Below are positions 1 through 8,625 of a stretch of 64,000 bases of DNA, one piece after another. The notes under the pieces are model-generated. The model made no database searches and had not been told where the DNA came from. It saw only the letters and a program-made list of their open reading frames with translations. Origin of the DNA: Bacteroides sp. (GTDB taxonomy: Bacteria; Bacteroidota; Bacteroidia; Bacteroidales; Bacteroidaceae). Numbering within the stretch: the stretch's first letter is position 1; every line of letters begins with the position of its first letter. The stretch covers positions 124,001 to 188,000 of the forward strand of contig JAJQDI010000021.1 of the NCBI GenBank assembly GCA_021202275.1. The letters are read 5' to 3'. The position numbers were made by a program, and so were the translations under genes.

Positions 1-150
1 TGCTCCGATCTGCACGGCCAATGCCTGGGCCGACTCCTGGGTACGACTGAACACCTGCGACACAGGTATACCCCGGCGATGCAGAGCACATCCGAGACCA
101 GTAGCCACATTACCGGCACCTACCAGCACCACACTCCTCTCGTGAAGCAT
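1..150 (-). CDS. DUF2520/Rossmann-like oxidoreductase, N-terminal part
   Basis: Only the first 50 codons are in the window; the rest runs off the left edge. The start ATG is at 150. Residues 7-13 read VVLVGAG and are followed by NVATGLG, a classic dinucleotide-binding GxGxxxxxL Rossmann loop, then a second strand ending in VFSRT. This pattern is typical of the Bacteroidales proteins annotated as Rossmann-like and DUF2520 domain-containing (F420-dependent NADP oxidoreductase-like). The substrate is not known for the family. It sits 4 bp after the stop of the small membrane protein gene and is probably co-transcribed with it and the nitroreductase. The family call rests on the first 50 residues only. 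Confidence 0.7.
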   Translation of the reverse strand, partial: MLHERSVVLVGAGNVATGLGCALHRRGIPVSQVFSRTQESAQALAVQIGA

Positions 151-154
151 CGGA

Positions 155-490
155 CTACTTTTTACGGGACATGATATAGAGAAGTACACCTCCCGCGAGC
201 AGCGCTACCGGCAATACATAGGTAGACAGCGATCCGAGCAGCGCAAATACTTTCCCCAGATTGAGAACGATCCATATTCCTCCCAAGATCAATCCGATGG
301 ATTTATCCTTCTTGACCGCCAGGAAAATAGCACCGATATAAAGCAGGAAGTTGGTCCGTTGCATGATCCACCCGGCTCCGAGGTTAGAGAATCCGATCAG
401 ACGGTCGATCAGTATCAACAGTCCTACCCATATGAGTGAAAAAGCGATTGCCCGGTAATTTTCCTGTTGTTCCTGTAGATTACGTGCCAT
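155..490 (-). CDS. Small integral membrane protein, unknown function
   Basis: A 111-residue protein with at least three hydrophobic segments (about residues 15-31, 46-58 and 63-82, with a last one at 85-107) and a positively charged C-terminus (SRKK), so it is an inner-membrane protein. The start MARNLQEQQ at 490 was chosen because it lies 1 bp from the stop of the nitroreductase gene; an upstream in-frame extension overlaps that gene and is not needed. The N-terminal part resembles the general layout of short DUF5668/LiaI-type membrane proteins, but I do not recognise it with confidence. It is likely in an operon with the genes on either side. No function is assigned. Confidence 0.75.
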   Translation of the reverse strand: MARNLQEQQENYRAIAFSLIWVGLLILIDRLIGFSNLGAGWIMQRTNFLLYIGAIFLAVKKDKSIGLILGGIWIVLNLGKVFALLGSLSTYVLPVALLAGGVLLYIMSRKK

Positions 491-491
491 T

Positions 492-1028
492 TTATTTTCC
501 TCCGTATGTATTGATATGTATTTTTTCCCACTGCAGATGCTCTTCATCGAACGGTTTGCGTTCCATACCTTTGTGCCCGATGGCAACCATGGAAAGGACC
601 TGTAATTGCAAAGGGATATCCAGGATCTCACGCACGACCTGATCGGCCGGAATATGTTCCGCAGCAAAGCGTTCGCGTACCTGTATCCAGCAACTGCCCA
701 GCCCCAGATCTTCGGCCTGCAACTGGATCATCAGCGAAGCAACGGAAGCATCTTCGATCCATACATCACTGGCCAGCGGATCGGCTGTCACCACCACTGC
801 CAATGCTGCGTCTTTCAGGAAGGCCGCGCCATGCTCCTTGCATTGCGAGAGGCGTTGCAGCTTTTCTTTATCATCTACGACAATAAATTGCCAGGGGTTG
901 CTCTGTTTGGAAGAGGGCGACATCAAAGCCGCCTTCAACAAGGCGACGACCTCTTCCTGGCTAAGTTCTTCTGCGGTAAACTTCCGCATACTCCGACGGT
1001 TACGTATCAGTTCGCTGAAATTATCCAT
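492..1028 (-). CDS. Nitroreductase family protein (FMN-dependent)
   Basis: A 178-residue protein of the NfsB/NfnB-type nitroreductase superfamily, cytoplasmic FMN enzymes that reduce nitro, quinone or other acceptors with NAD(P)H. Residues 9-17 (RNRRSMRKF) form the N-terminal FMN-phosphate-binding RRS motif. Residues 37-46 (SPSSKQSNPW) match the family's second FMN loop. The C-terminal segment LSMVAIGHKG is the usual glycine-rich end that contacts the cofactor. The length is normal for the short single-domain form. A TACCTTTG -7 box on the same strand at 1058-1065 places the promoter just upstream. It is the first gene of a probable three-gene unit. The natural substrate cannot be read from the sequence. 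Confidence 0.92.
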   Translation of the reverse strand: MDNFSELIRNRRSMRKFTAEELSQEEVVALLKAALMSPSSKQSNPWQFIVVDDKEKLQRLSQCKEHGAAFLKDAALAVVVTADPLASDVWIEDASVASLMIQLQAEDLGLGSCWIQVRERFAAEHIPADQVVREILDIPLQLQVLSMVAIGHKGMERKPFDEEHLQWEKIHINTYGGK

Positions 1029-1057
1029 GAATATATACTTTATATGTCAACGTGGGG

Positions 1058-1065
1058 CAAAGGTA
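1058..1065 (-). promoter_or_regulatory. Bacteroidota -7 promoter box (TACCTTTG)
   Basis: Read on the minus strand this is TACCTTTG followed by C, matching the Bacteroidota primary-sigma -7 consensus TAnnTTTG. It lies about 30 bp upstream of the nitroreductase start at 1028. No clear -33 TTTG box at standard spacing was found. Confidence 0.55.
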
Positions 1066-1193
1066 AGAAAAAAGAGAATGACAATGCCAGCATTGACATC
1101 CAAATTTCACGTTGTCCCATCCCATTGTATCTCTTTTCCACTAACTTTCTTCCCTAAAAAAACAATCGAGTATCCTCTAAACCAACCTGTCAT

Positions 1194-1412
1194 ATGAAAA
1201 AGAATGTAATTACTTTTGCCGAACTGGCTATGCTTTATTTTCCTTACGCCTCTACTCCCCGTAACGCGGTACGCAGCCTCAACCGCTGGATCAACCGTTG
1301 CCCCGAAATGCTTGAAGAGCTTCGGAAAACCGGATACGGTCCTTACAATCATCGCTATCTTACTCCCCGGCAATATGCGATCATTGTCAAATACTCCGAT
1401 CTACCGGAGTGA
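1194..1412 (+). CDS. DUF4248 domain-containing protein
   Basis: A 72-residue protein matching the small DUF4248 family found mainly in Bacteroides relatives. The family pattern is a short N-terminal helix with YFP, a tryptophan-containing RWI/RW segment, a cysteine-proline pair and a C-terminal LTPRQ helix. All are visible here: ELAMLYFPYAS, LNRWINRCPEM, and YLTPRQYAIIVKY. The fold suggests a small helical, possibly DNA-binding, protein, but no function is established. The start at 1194 is preceded by an AT-rich leader. It stands alone, with a palindromic repeat about 100 bp downstream. Confidence 0.8.
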   Translation: MKKNVITFAELAMLYFPYASTPRNAVRSLNRWINRCPEMLEELRKTGYGPYNHRYLTPRQYAIIVKYSDLPE

Positions 1413-1518
1413 TTTGCGATTTACTTCCTTCGGTCATGATGCTTATCCCATTCTTAAGATCAAGGCATGTTGGCGATTGACAATTCAAAAGACAAATACA
1501 CGAACGTTATCATGTGCT

Positions 1519-1547
1519 TGTAGAGACGCACGGCGTGCGTCTCTACA
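1519..1547. repeat. REP-like perfect palindrome (14-bp arms)
   Basis: TGTAGAGACGCACG and its exact reverse complement flank a single G at 1533, giving a 29-bp palindrome. It lies in the otherwise non-coding 1413-1709 interval and has no T-tract. Palindromes built on GTAGAGACGC are known as dispersed intergenic repeats in several bacterial genomes, so a REP/MITE-like element is more likely than a terminator. Confidence 0.7.
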
Positions 1548-1709
1548 GGATACCGGAATGGCATATCAGATACCAGGAATGAGCAACTTCTGTTTAGCAA
1601 CACATACGTAAGTCAATTAATTTATTTCTAATATTCCCAAATAATATTAAGTCGCGCAACCCTTTGAGTCACTTAATTGTATAGAAAGGCAGTATGAATA
1701 ACTTTTAAA

Positions 1710-2345
1710 ATGAATGAGAATATGAGAGATAATGGAGATTACAAGATAAACAGCGAAGGAAGAGATTCTTCCAACTGGTCCAGTCGTCCGGGTTCCGATC
1801 GTTTCGGAAATTATGAATCCAATCTTCAGAATACGGAAGATGTGTACGACTCCTGCGGATGCAACCAGCCGATCAGTGAAGCCGACCGGGAAAAAAGAAT
1901 AGAAGAACTGGACGAGCTGATCCATGACAAACTCGGAAAGTATGACGAAGATAATACCGGGCATACTGAACATATCCGGAGTGAGCATACGGATCATCAC
2001 ACGATCAAAAATCATGTAACAGATACACCCTCTTCGGCAACTAAGGCAAACAACGATGCCATAGCTACCGGAAGTACCATCGGTGCCACCAGCAGTGTGG
2101 TGGGAGAGCAGACCGGCAAGATAGGTGACGAGAGCAACCAGGCAGATATGTCCGGTAATACTGCAGGCGAACCCACAGATTGCAGCAGCGACATGTCTAT
2201 CAATGACCTAGCGTCTTACAGTGACGCGCACAACGGATTGTCTGATGATACGGATAATGACGGTGTGATCGTTGTAGAACAGGTAGATATCATTATAGAC
2301 GGTCCTGAGCAGGATGATCCTGAAAAGGACGATACAACAAAATAG
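1710..2345 (+). CDS. Hypothetical acidic, low-complexity protein
   Basis: A 211-residue protein rich in Asp, Ser, Thr and Asn, with no signal peptide or membrane segment. Residues 56-75 form a short charged helix (ADREKRIEELDELIHDKLG). This is followed by a His-rich stretch (SEHTDHHTIKNH), a Ser/Thr/Gly/Ala-rich region with GxxxGA repeats and a very acidic C-terminus (DGPEQDDPEKDD). The composition suggests a largely disordered protein. I recognise no family. It is followed by a strong hairpin (2374-2428), which supports it being a real transcription unit. The start codon is the first ATG of the frame; a second Met four residues on is also possible. Confidence 0.55.
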   Translation: MNENMRDNGDYKINSEGRDSSNWSSRPGSDRFGNYESNLQNTEDVYDSCGCNQPISEADREKRIEELDELIHDKLGKYDEDNTGHTEHIRSEHTDHHTIKNHVTDTPSSATKANNDAIATGSTIGATSSVVGEQTGKIGDESNQADMSGNTAGEPTDCSSDMSINDLASYSDAHNGLSDDTDNDGVIVVEQVDIIIDGPEQDDPEKDDTTK

Positions 2346-2373
2346 TAAACCCGCCGGAAGTTTGTCTCCGGAT

Positions 2374-2428
2374 ATCATACAAAGAGCCGGCTGGAACACC
2401 AGTGTTTCATGCCGGCTCTTTGCATGAT
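2374..2428 (+). terminator. Long hairpin after the acidic protein gene
   Basis: Two 18-base arms (2374-2391 and 2411-2428) pair with a single mismatch; the core is AAAGAGCCGGC / GCCGGCTCTTT. No T-tract follows, so it may act as an RNA-stabilising or Rho-assisted end rather than a canonical intrinsic terminator. Confidence 0.6.
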
Positions 2429-2959
2429 ACCTTTATCCTACGGAGCCGCAGGGAGGCAAAGAGATAAACAACCGGACGATTTACGAACCAACGATAGACG
2501 AGAGCAACCGGAGATCGGCGCAGCCAACCAGGCGTTCAGCAAAGCCAATTACGACCGAACATACAGAAAGCATACATATACAAAGCCGTCGTAAATTTCC
2601 ATAGACACATCTCATATGCAAACAGACGAGATGCGAAGCATGACCGATTCTTTATGCTTTGCATCACGGACGTATATAACAGCAGTAAAACCAATCTTAT
2701 GATAATCACCCTGTTATAACCTTCGGTTCTCCGATACCCAACGTCTTCTGGCAGCCCCTCATACAAACAGGACCGGAAAAATCTCAAAAAAACAGTCTGC
2801 GCGAAAAAAACTTATACTATTTTTACTTATCTTCGCATAAGATATTCCTGCCGAAGGATCTATCTTTCAGAAGTACGTATATACTTCTGCCTCTACCGGC
2901 ACACAACAGAACCACCCCCTCTTACAACGCATGAATTCATTGATATAAAACTATATAGT
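2429..2959. other. Intergenic region, no convincing gene
   Basis: About 530 bp without an ORF that has family features. It contains one copy of a GATTTACG-type sequence near 2479 that recurs in other intergenic parts of the window. A near-consensus -7 box, TATCTTCG, lies at 2829-2836 and could drive the metallo-hydrolase gene at 2960, leaving a leader of about 120 nt. Confidence 0.5.
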
Positions 2960-3841
2960 ATGAAAAAGTATTGTATGTCTGCTTTATTTTCCGCCTCTCT
3001 GCTGGCTGCTCCGGCAGTGGCGCAAGAGAGTTCTTTTTATTATAGCGTAGGCGACTACGAAGTATATACCCTGACCGACCGCAGTTCCGACGGCAACTCC
3101 TCCATACTGATCGGGGCCACTCCGGAAATGCTGGCGGAGACGATGCCCGACGGAACCTACGCGACTGCCGTGCATGCTTTTTTAGTGAAAGGTCCCGAAG
3201 GGAACATCCTTTTTGATACCGGACTGGGCATTCATATCCACGAGCAACTCACGGAGCTGGGTATCAACACCAACGACCCCATCGTGATCAAACTCACTCA
3301 CATGCACGGAGACCATATCGGCGGACTGATGAAAGACGGACAACGTGTCTTCCCGCAAGGCCAACTGTTGCTTTCGGAGACAGAGTATAACTACTGGACC
3401 AGTAAAGAAGAGATGAACAAACTCCCCGGAGACAAACAGGGAGCGTTCCGCCTGGCACAGAAAGTGCTCGAAACCTATGCAACGGATCTGGGGTTTGAAT
3501 CTCTCTCAGCACCCGCCACATTGGATATAGATGGCATCTATGCCCTGGAAGCCTTCGGGCATACCCCGGGGCATACGGCCTACCTGTTGGTATCGAAAGG
3601 AGAAAAACTGCTGATCTGGGGCGATGTGGCCCATGCCATGGCCATTCAGATGCCCTATCCGGATGTGGCCTTGACCTACGACGTAGATCCTGCTGTAGCT
3701 ACCGCATCCCGCAAGGAGATACTCAGCTATGTGACCAGTGAGAACATACCCGTGGCAGGTATGCACATTCCCGGTACAGGCATCGGCCGCGTGGAAGCTG
3801 CCGGAGAGAACAGTTACCGGTTTATTCCCATAGGAAAATAG
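2960..3841 (+). CDS. Exported MBL-fold metallo-hydrolase
   Basis: A 293-residue protein with a Sec signal peptide (residues 1-21, ending AAPAVAQ), so it acts in the periplasm or outside. Residues 114-119 (HMHGDH) are the HxHxDH zinc-binding signature of the metallo-beta-lactamase fold. A later Gly-His pair in the AFGHTPGHTAY segment and the Asp of LLIWGDVAH supply further metal ligands. The arrangement resembles the subgroup that includes N-acyl-homoserine-lactonase-like and other lactonase/esterase enzymes, but the substrate is not predictable. It is monocistronic and converges on the Sel1/caspase unit, separated by a perfect 12-bp inverted repeat. Confidence 0.9.
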   Translation: MKKYCMSALFSASLLAAPAVAQESSFYYSVGDYEVYTLTDRSSDGNSSILIGATPEMLAETMPDGTYATAVHAFLVKGPEGNILFDTGLGIHIHEQLTELGINTNDPIVIKLTHMHGDHIGGLMKDGQRVFPQGQLLLSETEYNYWTSKEEMNKLPGDKQGAFRLAQKVLETYATDLGFESLSAPATLDIDGIYALEAFGHTPGHTAYLLVSKGEKLLIWGDVAHAMAIQMPYPDVALTYDVDPAVATASRKEILSYVTSENIPVAGMHIPGTGIGRVEAAGENSYRFIPIGK

Positions 3842-3854
3842 GCCCATCTGTCCA

Positions 3855-3895
3855 TTTACGATCTGCAGATGTGAGTTCCCATCGCAGATCGTAAA
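3855..3895. terminator. Perfect 12-bp inverted repeat between convergent genes
   Basis: TTTACGATCTGC (3855-3866) and its exact complement (3884-3895) enclose a 17-base loop between the stop of the metallo-hydrolase gene and the stop of the Sel1-repeat gene. The position fits a bidirectional terminator, although no T-tract follows. The arms carry the TTTACGAT word seen in other intergenic regions here. Confidence 0.55.
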
Positions 3896-3920
3896 CAGAC
3901 ACCTGCTCTATCTCTGATCC

Positions 3921-5666
3921 TCAATCCCGATTCATCCGCTGCTCTACGCCACGGATCAGAATATCGGCATCGGAATACTTCATACTCCGCAAACGGCGGT
4001 AATAATAGAGTGCCTCTTCGTAGTTTTTCCGGTTCTCGTGCTGAGTACCCACCAGTACATAGGTGATGCTTTTCCGAAACTCTTTACGGAGGTAATCCAG
4101 CATAGCTCCCCCCAGTTCCTCTTCCGGTTTGCACCTCATTTCCAGGACCCAGTTGAACCACGCGCTTATTTCAAGCATCTCCTCCACCTGTACCAGGATC
4201 CAGTCTATATGTTTCTGATAGTTCCGGCTCAGCAATTCGTGCTTCTCGAAATGATCGTAATCTCCCACTTTGTAGAGTTTTTTAAACAAAGTAGTATAGG
4301 TATCTGCCAGGTCAATATCGGGAGATAGCCCTGTACCGAAATAAAGGCACATTGCCACATTGTATATCGCTGGCAAGAATCCCTCTCCGGCGGCCTCCGC
4401 GAACATCCGGGCTGCCTTTTCCCAGTCTCCACGTTCAAAGAGGGTAAGTGCCAGTATATTCTTTGCTTTCAGATTGCCTTTGTCACAAGCCAGCTGATAG
4501 CAGCGGAACCCATTGACCGAATCGCTCAGTTGCAAAAGTACTTCTCCCCGGAAACAGAGTTCGTCGGCTGTCAACTGCTCCCAGCCTGTGGTCAGTGACC
4601 CCAGCAACTCCTGTTTTTCACGTTGCAGGAACAGACGTCGGTGATTTGTATAGGCACTGTCTCTCAGGATTGCCTTATTTCCGTACTCGGCTGTCTGCAT
4701 ATACAACCTTTCTGCTCTGAGCAGATCCGGCTTTCCGTCCACCCCTGCTTCCACCAGACCGGCAAGGATCGCTCCTCCTCCGTAGCGTATCAGATCCGGG
4801 TCTTCTTCCGCTCTTATCAACCAGGAATAGATCTCCCGCGGCGAAGCTTTTTTCTCCGACAGTATCCGGGCATACCTGCTGGTCCCCCAGCCACTTCCCT
4901 TCTCTGCCGAAAGTTTGTACAAAGTCATGCGTTGCATGTCCCTTGTCTCTTTCATGAAACCTTTTTCTATACAGTCGCCCACCAAAGCGTAACCATCGGG
5001 TTCACCCCTCTCCATGCCCATACAGGCAAGCCGGGAGACAAGTAACGCGCGTTCTTTGTCTTTCAAGGAACTCAGTTCCCACCCTGCCAGGCTACTTTGT
5101 ATAAACTGTTGGCCGGTGTACCCCGCCAGTTCGCTCCGGATCTCTTCCGCCAGCACGCAGATCTGCTGACGGTCAAATGTATCCAGTCCGGCAAGCTGGT
5201 AGAGTCCGGCTCTTTTTCCCTCCCTGATCACCGACAAATTTTCCGGGATCTCTTCCAGCAACAGGAGTGCTTTCAACAGCCACATCGGTCTGAATTTTTC
5301 CCGGTTACCCGGAGTAGCCCGGTAGGCAGCCAGGGCTGTAGCCAGTAAGATCCCGGCATGTGTCTCCCCTTCTCCGGGACAGGCACCCCGGAGCACTACC
5401 GTATTGTATGCCGTAGCTATCGTACCCTGGGAACGATTCTGCTGCCGGAGATAAACGGCGTGCAGATAAGCCACCAGGACACTCAGCTCCGGATCGTCTT
5501 TCACCGCATACCTGGCTGCCGCGGTCAGACTTTTCTCTGCCTGCCGCGGATCGCTCTCCCTTTCCCGGATAAACTCGCACAAGTACTTTTCAACCTTCGC
5601 AACCGTTTGTGCTTCTGCGTATACACCGCACCACACACATATAAAGATACATACTACTTTTTTCAT
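3921..5666 (-). CDS. Exported Sel1/TPR-type repeat protein
   Basis: A 581-residue protein beginning MKKVVCIFICVWCGVYAEAQ, a signal peptide cleaved after about residue 20. The start at 5666 was chosen because it gives that signal peptide and has a purine-rich GAGGAAGG stretch just upstream. The rest is alpha-solenoid: multiple Sel1-like units (for example AEKGSGWGTSRYARIL, AEYGNKAILRDSAY, ACDKGNLKAKNILALT, AAGEGFLPAIYNVA), then a TPR-like pair near the C-terminus. Such repeats bind partner proteins. It starts 13 bp after the stop of the WD40-caspase gene, so the two are almost certainly co-expressed and may interact. Function unknown. Confidence 0.85.
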   Translation of the reverse strand: MKKVVCIFICVWCGVYAEAQTVAKVEKYLCEFIRERESDPRQAEKSLTAAARYAVKDDPELSVLVAYLHAVYLRQQNRSQGTIATAYNTVVLRGACPGEGETHAGILLATALAAYRATPGNREKFRPMWLLKALLLLEEIPENLSVIREGKRAGLYQLAGLDTFDRQQICVLAEEIRSELAGYTGQQFIQSSLAGWELSSLKDKERALLVSRLACMGMERGEPDGYALVGDCIEKGFMKETRDMQRMTLYKLSAEKGSGWGTSRYARILSEKKASPREIYSWLIRAEEDPDLIRYGGGAILAGLVEAGVDGKPDLLRAERLYMQTAEYGNKAILRDSAYTNHRRLFLQREKQELLGSLTTGWEQLTADELCFRGEVLLQLSDSVNGFRCYQLACDKGNLKAKNILALTLFERGDWEKAARMFAEAAGEGFLPAIYNVAMCLYFGTGLSPDIDLADTYTTLFKKLYKVGDYDHFEKHELLSRNYQKHIDWILVQVEEMLEISAWFNWVLEMRCKPEEELGGAMLDYLRKEFRKSITYVLVGTQHENRKNYEEALYYYRRLRSMKYSDADILIRGVEQRMNRD

Positions 5667-5679
5667 CCTTCCTCTGTCT

Positions 5680-8625
5680 TCAATCCTTTTGTTTTCCGCA
5701 CACAAGCACAAACTCCAGTTGCCGGTTCTCTAACCGGGAAGTAGGCTGCTGCCAGCCACCCGACAGTTCGGTTACGCGTCTGCCTGCATAGGTTTTGAGC
5801 TCCGTGGTAGTGATGCAGCCATCTCCATCCAGATCTGCCCACCCATCGATAAGTCCCTCCTTCACCACATACGTGAAAAGTCCGTTGCGCCACCGATGTC
5901 CTTCCACCGCGGCCTGCGTAGCCCCGGCACTCGACAGGATATGGGCTCCGATCCCCCGGCGAAGGTCGGCAAACAAACTCCCGACCAACTCATTGATCTC
6001 CTCCGTACGAATATCTGCGTGCACCACACTGCCTACATGGCGGAAGATCACCTGACCCCGGTGTGGCAGGGCTACGGGAGCGGCCATCTGCAACCGGTAA
6101 TCCTCTTTATCGATCTCACCCGAGTGGCAGGCATCTATCAGGATTAGTTTGCGTTGAGCAACAATCCCGTCGAGCATACGTTCGAACTCCTCATAGGCCA
6201 GTGCCCGGGTGGCAGGTTGGGCAAAATCAGTATCGTAGGTCGCTAAAAAATAATCCAGACCAGCATCCACAATGCCGTGTCCGGCATAGAAAAGTATCAC
6301 TATATCCTGCGGTCGGGCTCCGGAAAGGAACGTGCGGAGCTCCAGGAGTGCCTCCCGGGTCACCTCTTCATTGACCAGCGTCCGGAGGTGCAACTGATTA
6401 TACTCATTTCCCGTCTGCTGGATCGCCGCAAAGAGCTCTGCCATATCCTTCGCGTCTTTTCCGGCATACTGCAGATCGTAACGGCCGTCGGCATATTCAG
6501 AAACTCCGACAGATATCACATACAGATCGGGAGACGACAGCCGGGCCGCGCACATCACTGTCAGCGATTCTTTGTAAGACTCTGCCCCTCTGGCATTGAG
6601 GCACGAGACATCTACCTGATTGCTTCCTTCGAGCAAAGGCACTGTGATCTCCACCTCCCGCGTCTCTCCCGCGGCAACTTCCATCCGTATCCCTTCGGCA
6701 GCCTGCCAGGGCACTCCGTTGATCCAGACACGCAGGCGACTCACCGGATACTTTTCATCCCGCACGCTCACGCTCAGGGTGAGTGTCGAGTCGGAGACAT
6801 GAGCCGGTATACGATCGCGTCCCCGGATCTCTACCACCGGCGTATGAAACTCCGGAGAAAGCATCTCTTCCGTTATACCGGCCCGGCGCAACCGCTTCTG
6901 CCAGGCACGGTGATACAGTTCGATGGTGCGCCGGGAAGCATAGCCCAGCCGTTCCAGCACAATATCGGGGCGGTTGAAACGCAGGTCAAACTGATCGTAC
7001 TTATACGTAGTATGTCCTTTCAGGAAATGTATCCCCTCTACACTACCGGCCGAGGCCTTATAGTAATGATCCGGAGTCATTGCCACATATTCCATACTGT
7101 TGTCCAACGCTATCAGCCGGACGATCTCTGTAAAATCTGTGGCATCGAACACCTTGGTTATCCCCTCTTTGGAAGTAGTAAAGACAAGCCGTCCGTCCTG
7201 TGAGGGTACAATGGAAGTGACTTCCGCATCGTGCACCGGAAATTGCCGGAAGGACTCTCTCTCTCCCACACGCCACAGCCCGATATACCCACTGCCACAC
7301 CCCGCGGCAATCAGGGTGTCATTGATAAACGCGCAACACCCCATACGATCGCTATGGAACGGATCGGTCAGGCGTAGTTCCTTCTCTGTTTGCAGGTTAT
7401 ACATCCGCAGGCTGCCGTGTTCAGCGGATGCCAGAATACGCCTTCCCGCCCTGTCGTGCCGGACCGACATGACAGGATGGTCAAACTTCATGATGCGTCG
7501 TACCTGCTCCGGATCGCTTGCACTCACCAGTAATACCTCTCCACCGTCGCACCCCAACACCACAGCACAGCCACCGGGAAGTGCACAGAGCGTATTGACC
7601 AACTTATAAAACATTTTATCGTGAACCTCCTTCACTAATGTCAAAGGACTTTCACCATCCGCATCCGCGGAGAAAAGCCCATTGTAGGTACCTGCCCACA
7701 ACTTGCCACCTGCCTCAACCGCGGCGAAAACAGGAAAACCACCCACCGGACGGGCACTCAGCAGGTTGCCCCACAGGTCCCAGACGGTCACCTCACTTCC
7801 AAAACCGCCCAGCACCACCCGATCGCCATCGATGATGCCCTCACAGTAGTTTTTATAGCCATATTTCTGGTATTCCTCATTCAATTTGGGGCTATCTAAC
7901 AAGTGGGCAGCCTTCGACCAGTGTTTCTTCACCGGTGCCACCCTGTCATTGATATAAACAATGGAAGTGTCCTGCAACAGACGTTCCCTATAAGGGATAC
8001 GTGCCGTCAGTTCCAGCCGGCGCAGATCCCAGAGTTGAGGATTGTTTTCCACCACCAGCAACAGACTGTCCGAAGCATCGATACAGGCATTGGAAAGCAT
8101 AGAAAGATTGCCTTTGTAGTGCATAACAGGTCTGTGTGTGAAGCGGTCATAGGTTTCGATGGTACAATCGCGCCGGATATCAAACTCGAGCCGACCGTAC
8201 CGGGTCAGCCCCCGGGGGATCTCCCCCTTACGGATCACTCCGATCTGACGGTTGGTACGCCAGTCCATCACATAACAAAGATCCGATTCTTTCAACTTCA
8301 GAAACCCGCTGACATACAACTGCCTGGAGTCATACGGATTGAAGATCGCCTCTCCGACCGAATGCCGGGCATTGGGATACGTAACAACCCCTACCTGACG
8401 GCCCGAACGCAGATCCCACACGACTACCCGGCCATTGATCTCCAGAGAAGCCATATACCTGCCGTCTCTGCTGATATTGAATTTGTGAATAGGGCTGGTG
8501 TGCCCACCCTGGAACACTGTTTCTACCTGGTCATCCACCTTTTCCTGAGCCGTAAGAGACCAGGAGCAACAGATAAACCCTAGAAAAAAGAATGCCTTCC
8601 ATACAGGAGTGTGTCGTGTGTACAT
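5680..8625 (-). CDS. Exported WD40-repeat/caspase (peptidase C14) fusion
   Basis: A 981-residue protein. The start at 8625 (MYTRHTPVWKAFFFLG) gives a signal peptide ending near LTAQE; a start 11 codons upstream is possible. Residues about 45-530 form a WD40-type beta-propeller with repeats such as ISRDGRYMASLE..VVVWDL and PSQDGRLVFTTSKEG. An Ig-like linker follows, then a caspase-fold domain (about 690-900) with the catalytic dyad in YAGHG (His783) and DACHSG (Cys833). A C-terminal segment (DLDGDGCITTTEL) resembles an EF-hand/dockerin calcium loop before the final strand. Family members are orthocaspase-like Cys proteases that cut after Arg/Lys. It is the first gene of a two-gene unit with the Sel1-repeat protein. 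Target and trigger are unknown. Confidence 0.88.
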   Translation of the reverse strand: MYTRHTPVWKAFFFLGFICCSWSLTAQEKVDDQVETVFQGGHTSPIHKFNISRDGRYMASLEINGRVVVWDLRSGRQVGVVTYPNARHSVGEAIFNPYDSRQLYVSGFLKLKESDLCYVMDWRTNRQIGVIRKGEIPRGLTRYGRLEFDIRRDCTIETYDRFTHRPVMHYKGNLSMLSNACIDASDSLLLVVENNPQLWDLRRLELTARIPYRERLLQDTSIVYINDRVAPVKKHWSKAAHLLDSPKLNEEYQKYGYKNYCEGIIDGDRVVLGGFGSEVTVWDLWGNLLSARPVGGFPVFAAVEAGGKLWAGTYNGLFSADADGESPLTLVKEVHDKMFYKLVNTLCALPGGCAVVLGCDGGEVLLVSASDPEQVRRIMKFDHPVMSVRHDRAGRRILASAEHGSLRMYNLQTEKELRLTDPFHSDRMGCCAFINDTLIAAGCGSGYIGLWRVGERESFRQFPVHDAEVTSIVPSQDGRLVFTTSKEGITKVFDATDFTEIVRLIALDNSMEYVAMTPDHYYKASAGSVEGIHFLKGHTTYKYDQFDLRFNRPDIVLERLGYASRRTIELYHRAWQKRLRRAGITEEMLSPEFHTPVVEIRGRDRIPAHVSDSTLTLSVSVRDEKYPVSRLRVWINGVPWQAAEGIRMEVAAGETREVEITVPLLEGSNQVDVSCLNARGAESYKESLTVMCAARLSSPDLYVISVGVSEYADGRYDLQYAGKDAKDMAELFAAIQQTGNEYNQLHLRTLVNEEVTREALLELRTFLSGARPQDIVILFYAGHGIVDAGLDYFLATYDTDFAQPATRALAYEEFERMLDGIVAQRKLILIDACHSGEIDKEDYRLQMAAPVALPHRGQVIFRHVGSVVHADIRTEEINELVGSLFADLRRGIGAHILSSAGATQAAVEGHRWRNGLFTYVVKEGLIDGWADLDGDGCITTTELKTYAGRRVTELSGGWQQPTSRLENRQLEFVLVCGKQKD

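Noticed and set aside
2409..2594. 61-codon ORF after the acidic protein gene
   Set aside because: It overlaps the hairpin, has no ribosome-binding context or domain and a composition expected of non-coding DNA.
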